DNA from: Candidatus Hydrogenedentota bacterium
Lineage (GTDB): Bacteria; Hydrogenedentota; Hydrogenedentia; Hydrogenedentales; SLHB01
Assembly: GCA_016934125.1 (NCBI GenBank)
Contig: JAFGTL010000219.1
Span: 1-8,870, forward strand
DNA: 8,870 nucleotides
Reading direction: 5' to 3'
Shown here: piece after piece, positions 1 to 7,253 of the stretch
Position numbering within the stretch: position 1 is the first letter of the stretch
Layout: the number at the start of each line of letters is the position of its first letter
The notes under the pieces: generated by a model
Told to the model about the DNA's origin: nothing
What the model saw: the letters and a program-made list of their open reading frames with translations, nothing else
Databases searched by the model: none
Made by a program: the position numbers and the translations under genes

Positions 1-3000
1 ACGGCGCCGGCGCAACGCGCCGATCGGCCCGAGGCCCTGCGCGTGCTCGCCATCGCGCACAAGGTCGCGGGCCGCTGGCCCGTCGAGCTATCGCAGCGTT
101 TCGACGTCGACGTGACCACCGTCTATTGCTACAGCCCGAGCGCGCTGGGTGCGCCCGTCACGCAGACGTTCTTCGTTCAGCGTACGGGCGATATCGAGGC
201 GCGTATCCTGCAAGCCATGAACGAGCCGATCGACGTCGTCGTGAGCGATCTCCCGTTGGCCGTGCTTGGCGAGGCGGTCACGGCGCGGCTGGCGGAGCTC
301 ATCGCGCACGGCGTGGGCTACGTCGGCCCGCTCGACGGCCTCGATCGGGCGGCATGGCGGCAGCGCGAGGATGCGCAGGCCAGCCTGGTACGGGCCGCGG
401 TTCCGGTGCCGGGCCTGCGGTTGCTGCGCGCGACGTACGGCACTGCGGACAAGGCTGCCCGGGAGATCGTCGCTTGCTGGGAGGGGCCGACAGGCCAGCG
501 TGCCGCCGACGTGAGCGCCTATCCGCGGGACACGGACAGGCCCGATGCGGCACGGCTCCAGTACGCGTGGCTGCCGGATATGGAACAGGAGGCCTGGTGC
601 GCGCTCCTGGGCCGGACGGTGTACTGGGCCGCGCATCGGATCGAAGGTGGATCGAGCCTGTGCGGGGTTTGGGCCGATCAGACGATCGCGCGCACTGCGC
701 TGCCTGTGAAGCGGCTCGACGGCCTCCGCCGCGGTTCGGCCTACGCGATCCGGATCTGGGACGCCGACGGCCGGCTCGTGCATGAGGGGCGGAACCCCGG
801 ATTGCCGAGGCTGGCGTGCGGCCGCTACTTCCTGGGCATTCAACGGATCGAGGGCGACGGGGTGGCCGACTGGAGTCTCACCACCTTCGAAGTAGAGAGC
901 CCCGTCCGGATCGCGGCCATCGATCTCGACAGCGTGGACAAGGAGCCCGGCGACTCGGTGCGTGCACAGGTGCGTCTGTCGGCCCCGCCGCCGAAAGGCG
1001 CAAGGCTCATCTTCGAGATCATCGACAACTACGGCCGGTGCGTATCGAAGACGGAGAAGGAGGCCGCCCAGGAAGCGGCCTTCGAGGCCGATACGGCCGA
1101 ATCGCTACACCTGTACAACTACGCCAACGTGCGGCTGCTGGAGCGCGACGGCTCTCTGCTCGACGAGTCCCGCGCGCCGTTTCTCATCGCCCAGCCCTTG
1201 CCACCGGCCGACGACTTGTCGTGCATGGTGTGGGAAGGGGGCGCGAGTTTCAACCCGAGAGTGCGGCCGTTGCTGAAGCGGTTCGCGGAATTGGGTGTGG
1301 AAAGTGCGCTGCAGGGCGCCTATCGCGGCTCCACCGACACGACGGCCGTCGAGGCCTGTGCAATGTCGAACATCCACCCCGTCCTGTACGTGACGGCGCT
1401 CCGCGCTGAGGGCGTCGACGAGGCGGGCGTCCGGAGGCCGTGTATCACCGATCCGCGCCACATGAATCCGCTCAAGGAAGCACTCCGGAAACAGGCGGGC
1501 GTGTTCAAGCGTTTTGCGCCGTTGTCCTATTCCCTTGGCGACGATCAGCACTACCTCCGCGCCGGCCAGGACGCCTGCTGGTCGCCCACGTGCCGGGCGG
1601 CGTTCGCCGCTTGGGCGGAGAAGAAGTACGGCGACATCGAATCGATCAATGCCGCCTGGGGCACGGCGTATCCCGGGCTCGATGCCGTCGAGCCCGTCAA
1701 GCGGGCCGACGCGCTCGCAGCGGCACAGCAGGCACCCGGGGCCGAGTACGGCCCCCTGTGCCACTGGATCGATCACCAGATCTTCCTGGATGGCCTGATC
1801 GTCGACTGGCACCGGACGCTTTCCGACGCCGTCCAATCGGCCGATCCGGGCGCAGTGGCCTGGTACGACTGCACTATCGAAGGCTGGATGCGCCCGGGCA
1901 GTGCGTTCGATTTCTGGCAACTGGCCGCCAATACGCGGTTCTGCGTGCAGTATCCGAATCCGATGGTGCATGACGTATTCCGCGCGGCCACGCCCCCGGG
2001 CGGCTACCACGGCACGTGGTACGGCGGATACGGCATCTACAATATCTATCCCTACTACGACGCCGATCTTCAGCCGTGGTGGTGCCTGTTTCACGGCATC
2101 AACCTGCACGGGCTCTACTACGGCGGCTTCGGCCCGTCGTACTATGACGAACGCCTCCTGGGCGCCGACCTCGGGCCCATGCCGGTGTTCGAGAGGCTCC
2201 TGAACGGCATTGAGGAACTGCGCGCCGGCCCGGCCAAGCTCATGCTGAACGCGGAGCGCGTGCATGATGGCGTTGCCTTTGTCTACTCGCGGCCGAGCAA
2301 TCATCTGTGCGCCCTCTACGAGCAGGAGAACCTGCCCTGGGCGCCGGAGTGGGAAGGCCAGGCCACGGGCTCGCCGATGTATATCTACATGCAGAACTGG
2401 GAAGGCCTGGCCTGCCTGTTCAGCGACATCGGCTTGGCCTACAACGTAATCCCCAGCCAGCGGCTCGATACCCAGCCGCTGGACACGGGCCAGTACCGCG
2501 TGCTCGTCCTGCCCTTCAACCTGACACTCACCGAGCAGGCCGCGGCCACGATCCGCGCATTCGTCGATGCGGGCGGCACCGTCGTGGCCGACGCGCTCCC
2601 TGGCCGGTTCGACGGCCTCGCGCGGCCGGCCCGGCCCGGGATGCTGGCGGACGTGTTCGGCGTGGCCTACACCGGGGCCGCGCCCGGATCCGGTGTTGCA
2701 CTCGGGGCCGCCACCACGGCCGAATCAACGGTGCTTGGGACTGTAGCGGCGGACTCGGCCATCCGGCTGGACGGCGGGGAGGCGCTGGGCCGCACCGAAG
2801 GCGGGACGCCTATCCTGATCCGCCATTCGTACGGGAAGGGGCACGCCATCCTGCTTAACCTGTTGGCCCGCGATTACCAGATCTGGCGCACCTTGGCGAA
2901 CGAAATGCCCTTCCGGGACACCGTGGCGGGGATGCTCGCTGAAGGCCCCGGCATCCGGCCCGCCGTGGCCTGCGACATCACGAGCCGCGGCGTGAAGCAG

Positions 3001-3552
3001 CCCCATCGGATCCAGGCGTGCGAGTTCCACCGCTACCGGCTCGGGGGCGCGTCCTACCTGGGCGTGCTTCGCGTTCCCAAGCTCCGGCCCGATGACTTGA
3101 TCTACTCCGCGGACGCGCGGCCCAAGCCCGTCTGGATGACGCTGCCGGAGAAGGCGCACGTGTACGATGTGCGGCGCCGCATGTATCGCGGCTGCACGGA
3201 CAGGCTCGAGGACGTGATCTACCCGGGCCGGGCGGAGTTCTACGCCCTGCTACCGTATGAGGTGCGCGATATTCAGCTCACCGTGTCCGCGGCCGACGGC
3301 GCCATCCGTCTGGCCGGCGCGATTCTGCCCGGCGATCCGGAGGCTGCGCCCGTGACGCACGTCGTACACGTCGCAGTGACGGCCCCGTCAGGACGCGTTC
3401 ATCGCGAGTTGGCGCGAAACGGGATCGCGGCCCAAGGCCGGTTCGAAGAGCGCATCTTCGTCGGCTACAACGCCGAGCCGGGCGCGTGGACGGTTACCGC
3501 CACGGATGTCGCGTCCGGCACGGAGCGGGCCGCCGTGGTGGCCCTTCCGTAG
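1..3552 (+). CDS. GH42-like (beta-galactosidase-like) multidomain glycosidase, 5' partial
   Basis: The frame is open from the first base to TAG at 3550-3552 (1183 codons) with no stop upstream of the GTG at 43, so the true start lies outside the window and GTG43 is probably internal. Numbering codons from nt 1, there is an alpha/beta segment at about 14-100, beta-rich all-beta segments at about 190-400, and a TIM-barrel-like region from about 407 to 750. The barrel carries a GH42-type stretch at codons 526-559, with the CWSPTC cysteine pair, then YGDIESINAAWGTAYPG. Codons 832-864 resemble the GH42 trimerisation (GATase-like) domain, with VLVLPFNLTLT and AGGTVVAD. The last ~90 codons look like an Ig-type beta sandwich. 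GH42 enzymes cleave beta-galactosides, but the substrate here is unknown. The position where GH42 has Asn-Glu reads Gly-Asp-Asp (codons 513-515), and no clear nucleophile Glu was located. It is much longer than typical GH42 enzymes (about 650-700 residues). It converges on the GH123-type gene with 23 nt between. The family-level call is fairly secure; activity is not. Confidence 0.8.
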   Translation, partial: TAPAQRADRPEALRVLAIAHKVAGRWPVELSQRFDVDVTTVYCYSPSALGAPVTQTFFVQRTGDIEARILQAMNEPIDVVVSDLPLAVLGEAVTARLAELIAHGVGYVGPLDGLDRAAWRQREDAQASLVRAAVPVPGLRLLRATYGTADKAAREIVACWEGPTGQRAADVSAYPRDTDRPDAARLQYAWLPDMEQEAWCALLGRTVYWAAHRIEGGSSLCGVWADQTIARTALPVKRLDGLRRGSAYAIRIWDADGRLVHEGRNPGLPRLACGRYFLGIQRIEGDGVADWSLTTFEVESPVRIAAIDLDSVDKEPGDSVRAQVRLSAPPPKGARLIFEIIDNYGRCVSKTEKEAAQEAAFEADTAESLHLYNYANVRLLERDGSLLDESRAPFLIAQPLPPADDLSCMVWEGGASFNPRVRPLLKRFAELGVESALQGAYRGSTDTTAVEACAMSNIHPVLYVTALRAEGVDEAGVRRPCITDPRHMNPLKEALRKQAGVFKRFAPLSYSLGDDQHYLRAGQDACWSPTCRAAFAAWAEKKYGDIESINAAWGTAYPGLDAVEPVKRADALAAAQQAPGAEYGPLCHWIDHQIFLDGLIVDWHRTLSDAVQSADPGAVAWYDCTIEGWMRPGSAFDFWQLAANTRFCVQYPNPMVHDVFRAATPPGGYHGTWYGGYGIYNIYPYYDADLQPWWCLFHGINLHGLYYGGFGPSYYDERLLGADLGPMPVFERLLNGIEELRAGPAKLMLNAERVHDGVAFVYSRPSNHLCALYEQENLPWAPEWEGQATGSPMYIYMQNWEGLACLFSDIGLAYNVIPSQRLDTQPLDTGQYRVLVLPFNLTLTEQAAATIRAFVDAGGTVVADALPGRFDGLARPARPGMLADVFGVAYTGAAPGSGVALGAATTAESTVLGTVAADSAIRLDGGEALGRTEGGTPILIRHSYGKGHAILLNLLARDYQIWRTLANEMPFRDTVAGMLAEGPGIRPAVACDITSRGVKQPHRIQACEFHRYRLGGASYLGVLRVPKLRPDDLIYSADARPKPVWMTLPEKAHVYDVRRRMYRGCTDRLEDVIYPGRAEFYALLPYEVRDIQLTVSAADGAIRLAGAILPGDPEAAPVTHVVHVAVTAPSGRVHRELARNGIAAQGRFEERIFVGYNAEPGAWTVTATDVASGTERAAVVALP

Positions 3553-3575
3553 AAGGCGGCGCCGGTTCCGATGCG

Positions 3576-5423
3576 CTACTGCCGGCTCAGCCGCTCGATG
3601 GCGCGCGCAATGCGGTCGCGCTGCTTCTCGATGGGCGCGGGATCCTTCGTGTACGTCGTCAAGTCCGACGTAATGGACTCGGGCACCTCGAGCAGCTTCG
3701 AGTAGCGCCGGTACTTGCGCGCCGACATCGTGCCCTTGCGCGCCTCTAAGGCGCGTTGGAGTATCGCCAGATACTCGTAGTCCTCGATGCCGTCGCGGAG
3801 CATCTCGAACCGGATCGAGTCTACCGGCCCATCCAGGACGGTTTCGGCCTGTTGGCCCGATGCGGCGGCCTCAGGCGGATACATGAACCGGCCGTCGCCG
3901 TTACCCCAAGGCTTCTTCTCGCCCCGCTTCGTGCCGTAGCCCGTCATCCACGACATGGCGTCCTCGTAGGGATTCTGCGGCGTGTCCGGATAGGCCTCGC
4001 CCGTCGTCCACAGGTTGGTGTGCCAGACGAGCACGCCGATCATCTTGTACTGCCAGGTTTGCCAGAGCCAGACGCGCAAGTCGGTGCCGGGATGATCGGT
4101 GAACAGGCCGCAGTACGGCTTCTTGGGAAGGGTGCACACGTACCACCAGAAGATGTCGCCCGCCGCGCGGCGCTCCTCGGCGGCGGCGTGGCCGTACCAC
4201 ATCGAGAGGGGGCACCACAGGTTCGGCCCTCCAACCAGCGCGGGCTCGACTTGCTCGGTGAGCATCCGGTTGATGTCGGGCGCGGCCTCCTTCAGGCTGC
4301 GGAATCCCGCCATGACGTGATCGTACTGATTCTTGTTGGGCTCATCGAACCAGTACACATACGCCTCGTCGAGCCATCCCTTCTCCCGCAGATGCTCCTG
4401 AACCGCCTGGCAATAGGCCGTGAACGCGAGGGTATGGCCGCGCGTACCGTGCTGAAAGCCCTGCAAATCGGATGCGATCCCCGGAATGCCGAGCCGGAAC
4501 GAGTTGAAGTGATACGTCGAGAACATGCGCTCCATTTCGGCGTCCCAGGCAGCCCAATCGAACTTCGGGGTCAGGGCGTGTTCCTGGAGGAGCTTGGCGT
4601 CTTCCTCGGGCAGCCCTTTCACCTCATCCGCACTGCGCTTCACCCATTCCACTTGGGCGGAATGATACGGGGTGGGGCTGTATGGAGAGATGTGGTGGGC
4701 GCTGAGGGCGGCCCAGTACTTCTCGAGGACTTCATGCCGCTGTTGGGGGTCGGAGATCTTCTGATAGCCGAATACCGTGCCTGGATTGAAGCCAAAGGCC
4801 GTCGTGAGCGTCATGCGATCGGGCAGTTCGAAGCCGTAGACGCGGACGCAGAGCGGCACATCGGCCTGCCAGCCGTCCGCGGCCAAGTGAATGAGCCCTT
4901 CATAACGGCCCGCGGCGGCTTCGCGCGGAACGTGAACCCGCACCCATAGCGGCTGGTTCTCGCCGGCCGCGATGCCGATGGGGCCCTTGAATGGCGGGAG
5001 CGGATCCGGCCACGGCGCCTTCGCGCCGGTAATATCGCTTGGCCGTTGCACGTTGACGTAGCGGACGCGCAGCACCTCCACGTTTTCGGCGGAGATCGTG
5101 GCGCCGGCAGGGCCGGCCAACGCGCCGGACGTGGCCAGGAACCCCGTCAGCCCTTTTGCCGGCCGAACGATGAGTTGCGCCGCTTCGGCTTCGTTTCGGG
5201 CGGCGGATATCTCGATGGCACGGCCCGACTGCTTGGGTATGGGGCGCGTCTTGCTGACCTTCCATCCAGACGACGCCCACCACAGTCCAACCTCGTCCGT
5301 CGAGCCGGGCAGGCGCTCGCCGTAGGACGCGTCGAATAGGATACAGCCGTCATTCGCGTCTGCCGCGGCGGCGGCCATCCCCACGAGACAGAGCGCTACT
5401 GTCAGCACAAAGGCATTCCTCAT
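3576..5423 (-). CDS. Secreted DUF4091 / GH123-type glycoside hydrolase
   Basis: 615 residues, complete. ATG at 5423 is supported by GGGGAG at 5430-5435, six bases upstream. The product opens with a signal peptide (MRNAF, then a hydrophobic run to about residue 20 ending in AAAAADA), so it should be exported. Residues 25-200 look like the N-terminal beta-sandwich of the GH123/DUF4091 group. Residues 205-555 form the catalytic TIM-barrel region, with YVYWFDEP at 355-362, whose Asp360-Glu361 pair matches the pair used in substrate-assisted catalysis by GH123 beta-N-acetylgalactosaminidases. VLVWHTNLW lies at 464-472, and the DUF4091 hallmark RFEMLRDGIEDYEYL at 538-552. The C-terminus (560-615) is basic and probably helical. 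Characterised GH123 enzymes remove beta-linked GalNAc, but most DUF4091 proteins have no tested substrate, so specificity is inferred. It lies 78 nt downstream of the amidohydrolase gene on the same strand, consistent with co-transcription. Confidence 0.88.
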   Translation of the reverse strand: MRNAFVLTVALCLVGMAAAAADANDGCILFDASYGERLPGSTDEVGLWWASSGWKVSKTRPIPKQSGRAIEISAARNEAEAAQLIVRPAKGLTGFLATSGALAGPAGATISAENVEVLRVRYVNVQRPSDITGAKAPWPDPLPPFKGPIGIAAGENQPLWVRVHVPREAAAGRYEGLIHLAADGWQADVPLCVRVYGFELPDRMTLTTAFGFNPGTVFGYQKISDPQQRHEVLEKYWAALSAHHISPYSPTPYHSAQVEWVKRSADEVKGLPEEDAKLLQEHALTPKFDWAAWDAEMERMFSTYHFNSFRLGIPGIASDLQGFQHGTRGHTLAFTAYCQAVQEHLREKGWLDEAYVYWFDEPNKNQYDHVMAGFRSLKEAAPDINRMLTEQVEPALVGGPNLWCPLSMWYGHAAAEERRAAGDIFWWYVCTLPKKPYCGLFTDHPGTDLRVWLWQTWQYKMIGVLVWHTNLWTTGEAYPDTPQNPYEDAMSWMTGYGTKRGEKKPWGNGDGRFMYPPEAAASGQQAETVLDGPVDSIRFEMLRDGIEDYEYLAILQRALEARKGTMSARKYRRYSKLLEVPESITSDLTTYTKDPAPIEKQRDRIARAIERLSRQ

Positions 5424-5501
5424 GATGTTCTCCCCTTCATCGATGCACCTGAGCCCCTCATGGCTTGCGGAGAACCATTATTCACACGTCTCCGGAAGAG
5501 A

Positions 5502-7097
5502 TCAACCGCCGGCACGCCCGTTCAGATGCGCGGCATCGCGGGGAAGCCGGCCGAACACGCGCAACGCGTTGCCGCCACAGACGGCAGCCCTCTCCGCCTC
5601 GTCCAGTTCGCTCGACGCCACGCGGCCCAGTTCATAGCCGAGATCGAACATGGGGAAATCGGATCCGAACAACACCTTGCCGGCCCCCACCAGATCCACC
5701 AGCGCGCGCAATGCCCCGCGGTGCGCGGCCGAGCCGGCCACATCCACGTAGACGTTGTCCGAGTCGCGCGCGATGGCGTGCGTCTCGCGCCCGGCCGTAC
5801 TGACGCCGTCCCATCCGCAGGCATGGGCCATGATCATGGGCGCGCGCGGAAACCCCGCGGCCACGGATTTCCAGCCCGCACCGCCGCCGTGGACGAGCAC
5901 CGGCAACGCGTGCTCGTTCGCGTAGGTGAGCGCGGGCACGTATCCGGGATGATCGAGGTCGGCCGCGTGCAGTCCGCAATGAAACTTGAGGCCCACGAAG
6001 GCCGCGTCGCCCTCGAAGCAGCGGGCCAGTTCGTCCTGGATGCGATCCGTCAAATGGGGATTGACGCCGCAGAAACCGTAGAGCCTGCCGGGGTGGCCGC
6101 GGATGATGTCGGCCGTCTCGCGGTTGCCCGCCTCCATCTCGCCGTGGATGGACGAGAAACTGCTGCCGATGAGCACGTCCACCCCGCAGCGATCCATCGA
6201 CGCGATGATGTCCTCCGGCTCTTTCACGGTAGAGATGGTGCGCTCCCAGGAACCGAAGTGGGCATGGGCATCGATAACGACTCCGGGGAGCGCTGGCGCG
6301 CCGTCCCCGCTGGCGGCGGAGCCGATTGCGGCCTGCGGGCGTTCGAGGCCGAGGAGGCGCCGGGCGTTGCCCGACGCGACGGCCTCCTGCTCCGCGGGCT
6401 CGAGTCCGCTGCACCGGCACTGATAGGTGGCGCACTCCCCCGCGGCCGTGGGCAGGCCGGTGCCGAAGACGAGTTGCCCGCCCAGGCCTTCCCGGGCGAG
6501 AAGTTGGTATCCGTCCGGCACGGCGAACCGGTGCATCTCGATATGGAGGTTGGGGAACCGGCGCAACAGGGCCACCGCGTCCCGCGTGGCGCCCACGGTG
6601 GGGCCTACGATAACCACGGCGAGTTCCGGGCGGCGCTCGCAGAGGCGCTTGATATCGGGCCAGGGAATCACCCGCTGGCTCCAGTGGTGCGTGCCGAAAT
6701 CGAGCAGGAGGGGCAACCCCGCCTCGTGCAATGCGTCTACAACCGGCCCGACGCACCAGTCGGCGAGCGTGTAGAGGCTGTGGGCCGGCATCATCCGAAC
6801 GGCGCGCACGCCGCACGCAACGGCCTCGCCCACCCACGCGTTCGGATCCGGCAAATCGCCGAGGGCCGGCGGCGCCATCACCCAACACGGATACAGGCCC
6901 GGACAGCCGTCGATGCACTCGAGAAGAAGCTGATTGCCCTTTACCACGTCGGCCTCGGCCGCCAGCCGGTGGCATACGAGGGCCTCGGATATCCCGAGGC
7001 GGCTCAACTCCGCGCGCAGGGCCTCGCCGGTTTCGAAGGCCCCACCCGCCGGATGCGCGCCGCGTCCGACCGCCGCATTGAAATCGAAGAACGCCAT
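5502..7097 (-). CDS. Tandem-domain amidohydrolase (amidohydrolase-2 type), N-terminal half lacking metal ligands
   Basis: 531 residues, complete, no signal peptide, so probably cytoplasmic. ATG at 7097 follows a very strong Shine-Dalgarno (GGAGGAGGT, 7101-7109), and the first domain's opening beta-strand starts at residue 3, which supports this start. The C-terminal domain (about 272-520) has a full amidohydrolase-2 set: VIDAHAH (His278, His280), GLKFH (Lys371), VLVHGGG (His403), MAHACGW (His425) and FGSDFP (Asp480), then GNALRVFG. These are the metal ligands and catalytic Asp of this superfamily, which includes ACMSD-like decarboxylases and lactone or amide hydrolases. The N-terminal domain (1-252) follows the same layout (FFDFNAAVG, LLLDFGTHH, VVIVGPTVG, VFGTGLP, GNARRLLG), but each ligand position is replaced. 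Typical family members have a single domain of about 250-350 residues, so this is a duplication-fusion. The substrate is unknown. It is likely the first gene of an operon with the downstream GH123-type gene and is divergent from the URO-D-like gene. Confidence 0.85.
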   Translation of the reverse strand: MAFFDFNAAVGRGAHPAGGAFETGEALRAELSRLGISEALVCHRLAAEADVVKGNQLLLECIDGCPGLYPCWVMAPPALGDLPDPNAWVGEAVACGVRAVRMMPAHSLYTLADWCVGPVVDALHEAGLPLLLDFGTHHWSQRVIPWPDIKRLCERRPELAVVIVGPTVGATRDAVALLRRFPNLHIEMHRFAVPDGYQLLAREGLGGQLVFGTGLPTAAGECATYQCRCSGLEPAEQEAVASGNARRLLGLERPQAAIGSAASGDGAPALPGVVIDAHAHFGSWERTISTVKEPEDIIASMDRCGVDVLIGSSFSSIHGEMEAGNRETADIIRGHPGRLYGFCGVNPHLTDRIQDELARCFEGDAAFVGLKFHCGLHAADLDHPGYVPALTYANEHALPVLVHGGGAGWKSVAAGFPRAPMIMAHACGWDGVSTAGRETHAIARDSDNVYVDVAGSAAHRGALRALVDLVGAGKVLFGSDFPMFDLGYELGRVASSELDEAERAAVCGGNALRVFGRLPRDAAHLNGRAGG

Positions 7098-7100
7098 GGC

Positions 7101-7109
7101 ACCTCCTCC
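7101..7109 (-). promoter_or_regulatory. Strong Shine-Dalgarno of the amidohydrolase gene
   Basis: Read on the minus strand this is GGAGGAGGT, near-perfect complementarity to the 16S anti-Shine-Dalgarno, three bases from the ATG at 7097 (core GGAGG a few bases further). It fixes the start and suggests efficient translation of the first gene of the minus-strand pair. Confidence 0.75.
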
Positions 7110-7182
7110 GCCCGGTTACACTGTGCTGGCGGGTACTCTATCCAAACGGTCCGCGCCCAATCCACTCGGGGATCTGCCCGGA

Positions 7183-7211
7183 TTGGGGAATCCGGGAGCG
7201 TCTGCTACAAT
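7183..7211 (+). promoter_or_regulatory. Sigma70-like promoter for the URO-D-like gene
   Basis: TTGGGG at 7183-7188 (-35-like) and TACAAT at 7206-7211 (-10, five of six consensus bases) are separated by exactly 17 bases. Transcription would start near 7218, giving a leader of about 36 nt before ATG 7254, enough for the ribosome binding site at 7240-7246. The position in the divergent intergenic region fits. Chance matches occur, and the host's sigma-factor preference is unknown. Confidence 0.5.
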
Positions 7212-7239
7212 CCCGGCGCGGCAGAAAGGGCAACCCGGC

Positions 7240-7246
7240 GGAGGAA
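7240..7246 (+). promoter_or_regulatory. Shine-Dalgarno deciding the URO-D-like start
   Basis: GGAGGAA with a seven-base spacer to ATG 7254. It decides the start against the much longer upstream open frame, which is only antisense to the neighbouring gene. Confidence 0.7.
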
Positions 7247-7253
7247 TGGCCAT

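Noticed and set aside
1105..2304. 399-codon minus-strand open frame.
   Set aside because: It is antisense to the GH42-like gene's barrel, with a composition typical of shadow frames and no family motif.
3553..3600. Possible bidirectional terminator between the convergent genes (GCCGG ... CCGGC).
   Set aside because: The stem is five pairs with a loop of about 15 bases, lacks a U-run on either strand, and extends into coding sequence.
3756..4949. 397-codon plus-strand open frame.
   Set aside because: It is antisense to the DUF4091/GH123 gene, has no domain signature, and arises from GC-rich codon bias.
5460..7253. A long plus-strand open frame running in phase into the URO-D-like gene, as if it encoded a 922-residue protein.
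   Set aside because: It is exactly antisense to the amidohydrolase gene, whose product shows clear family motifs. The translated antisense part has no recognisable domain and has a Arg/Ala/Gly/His-rich shadow composition. The ribosome binding site and promoter at 7183-7246 mark the real start.
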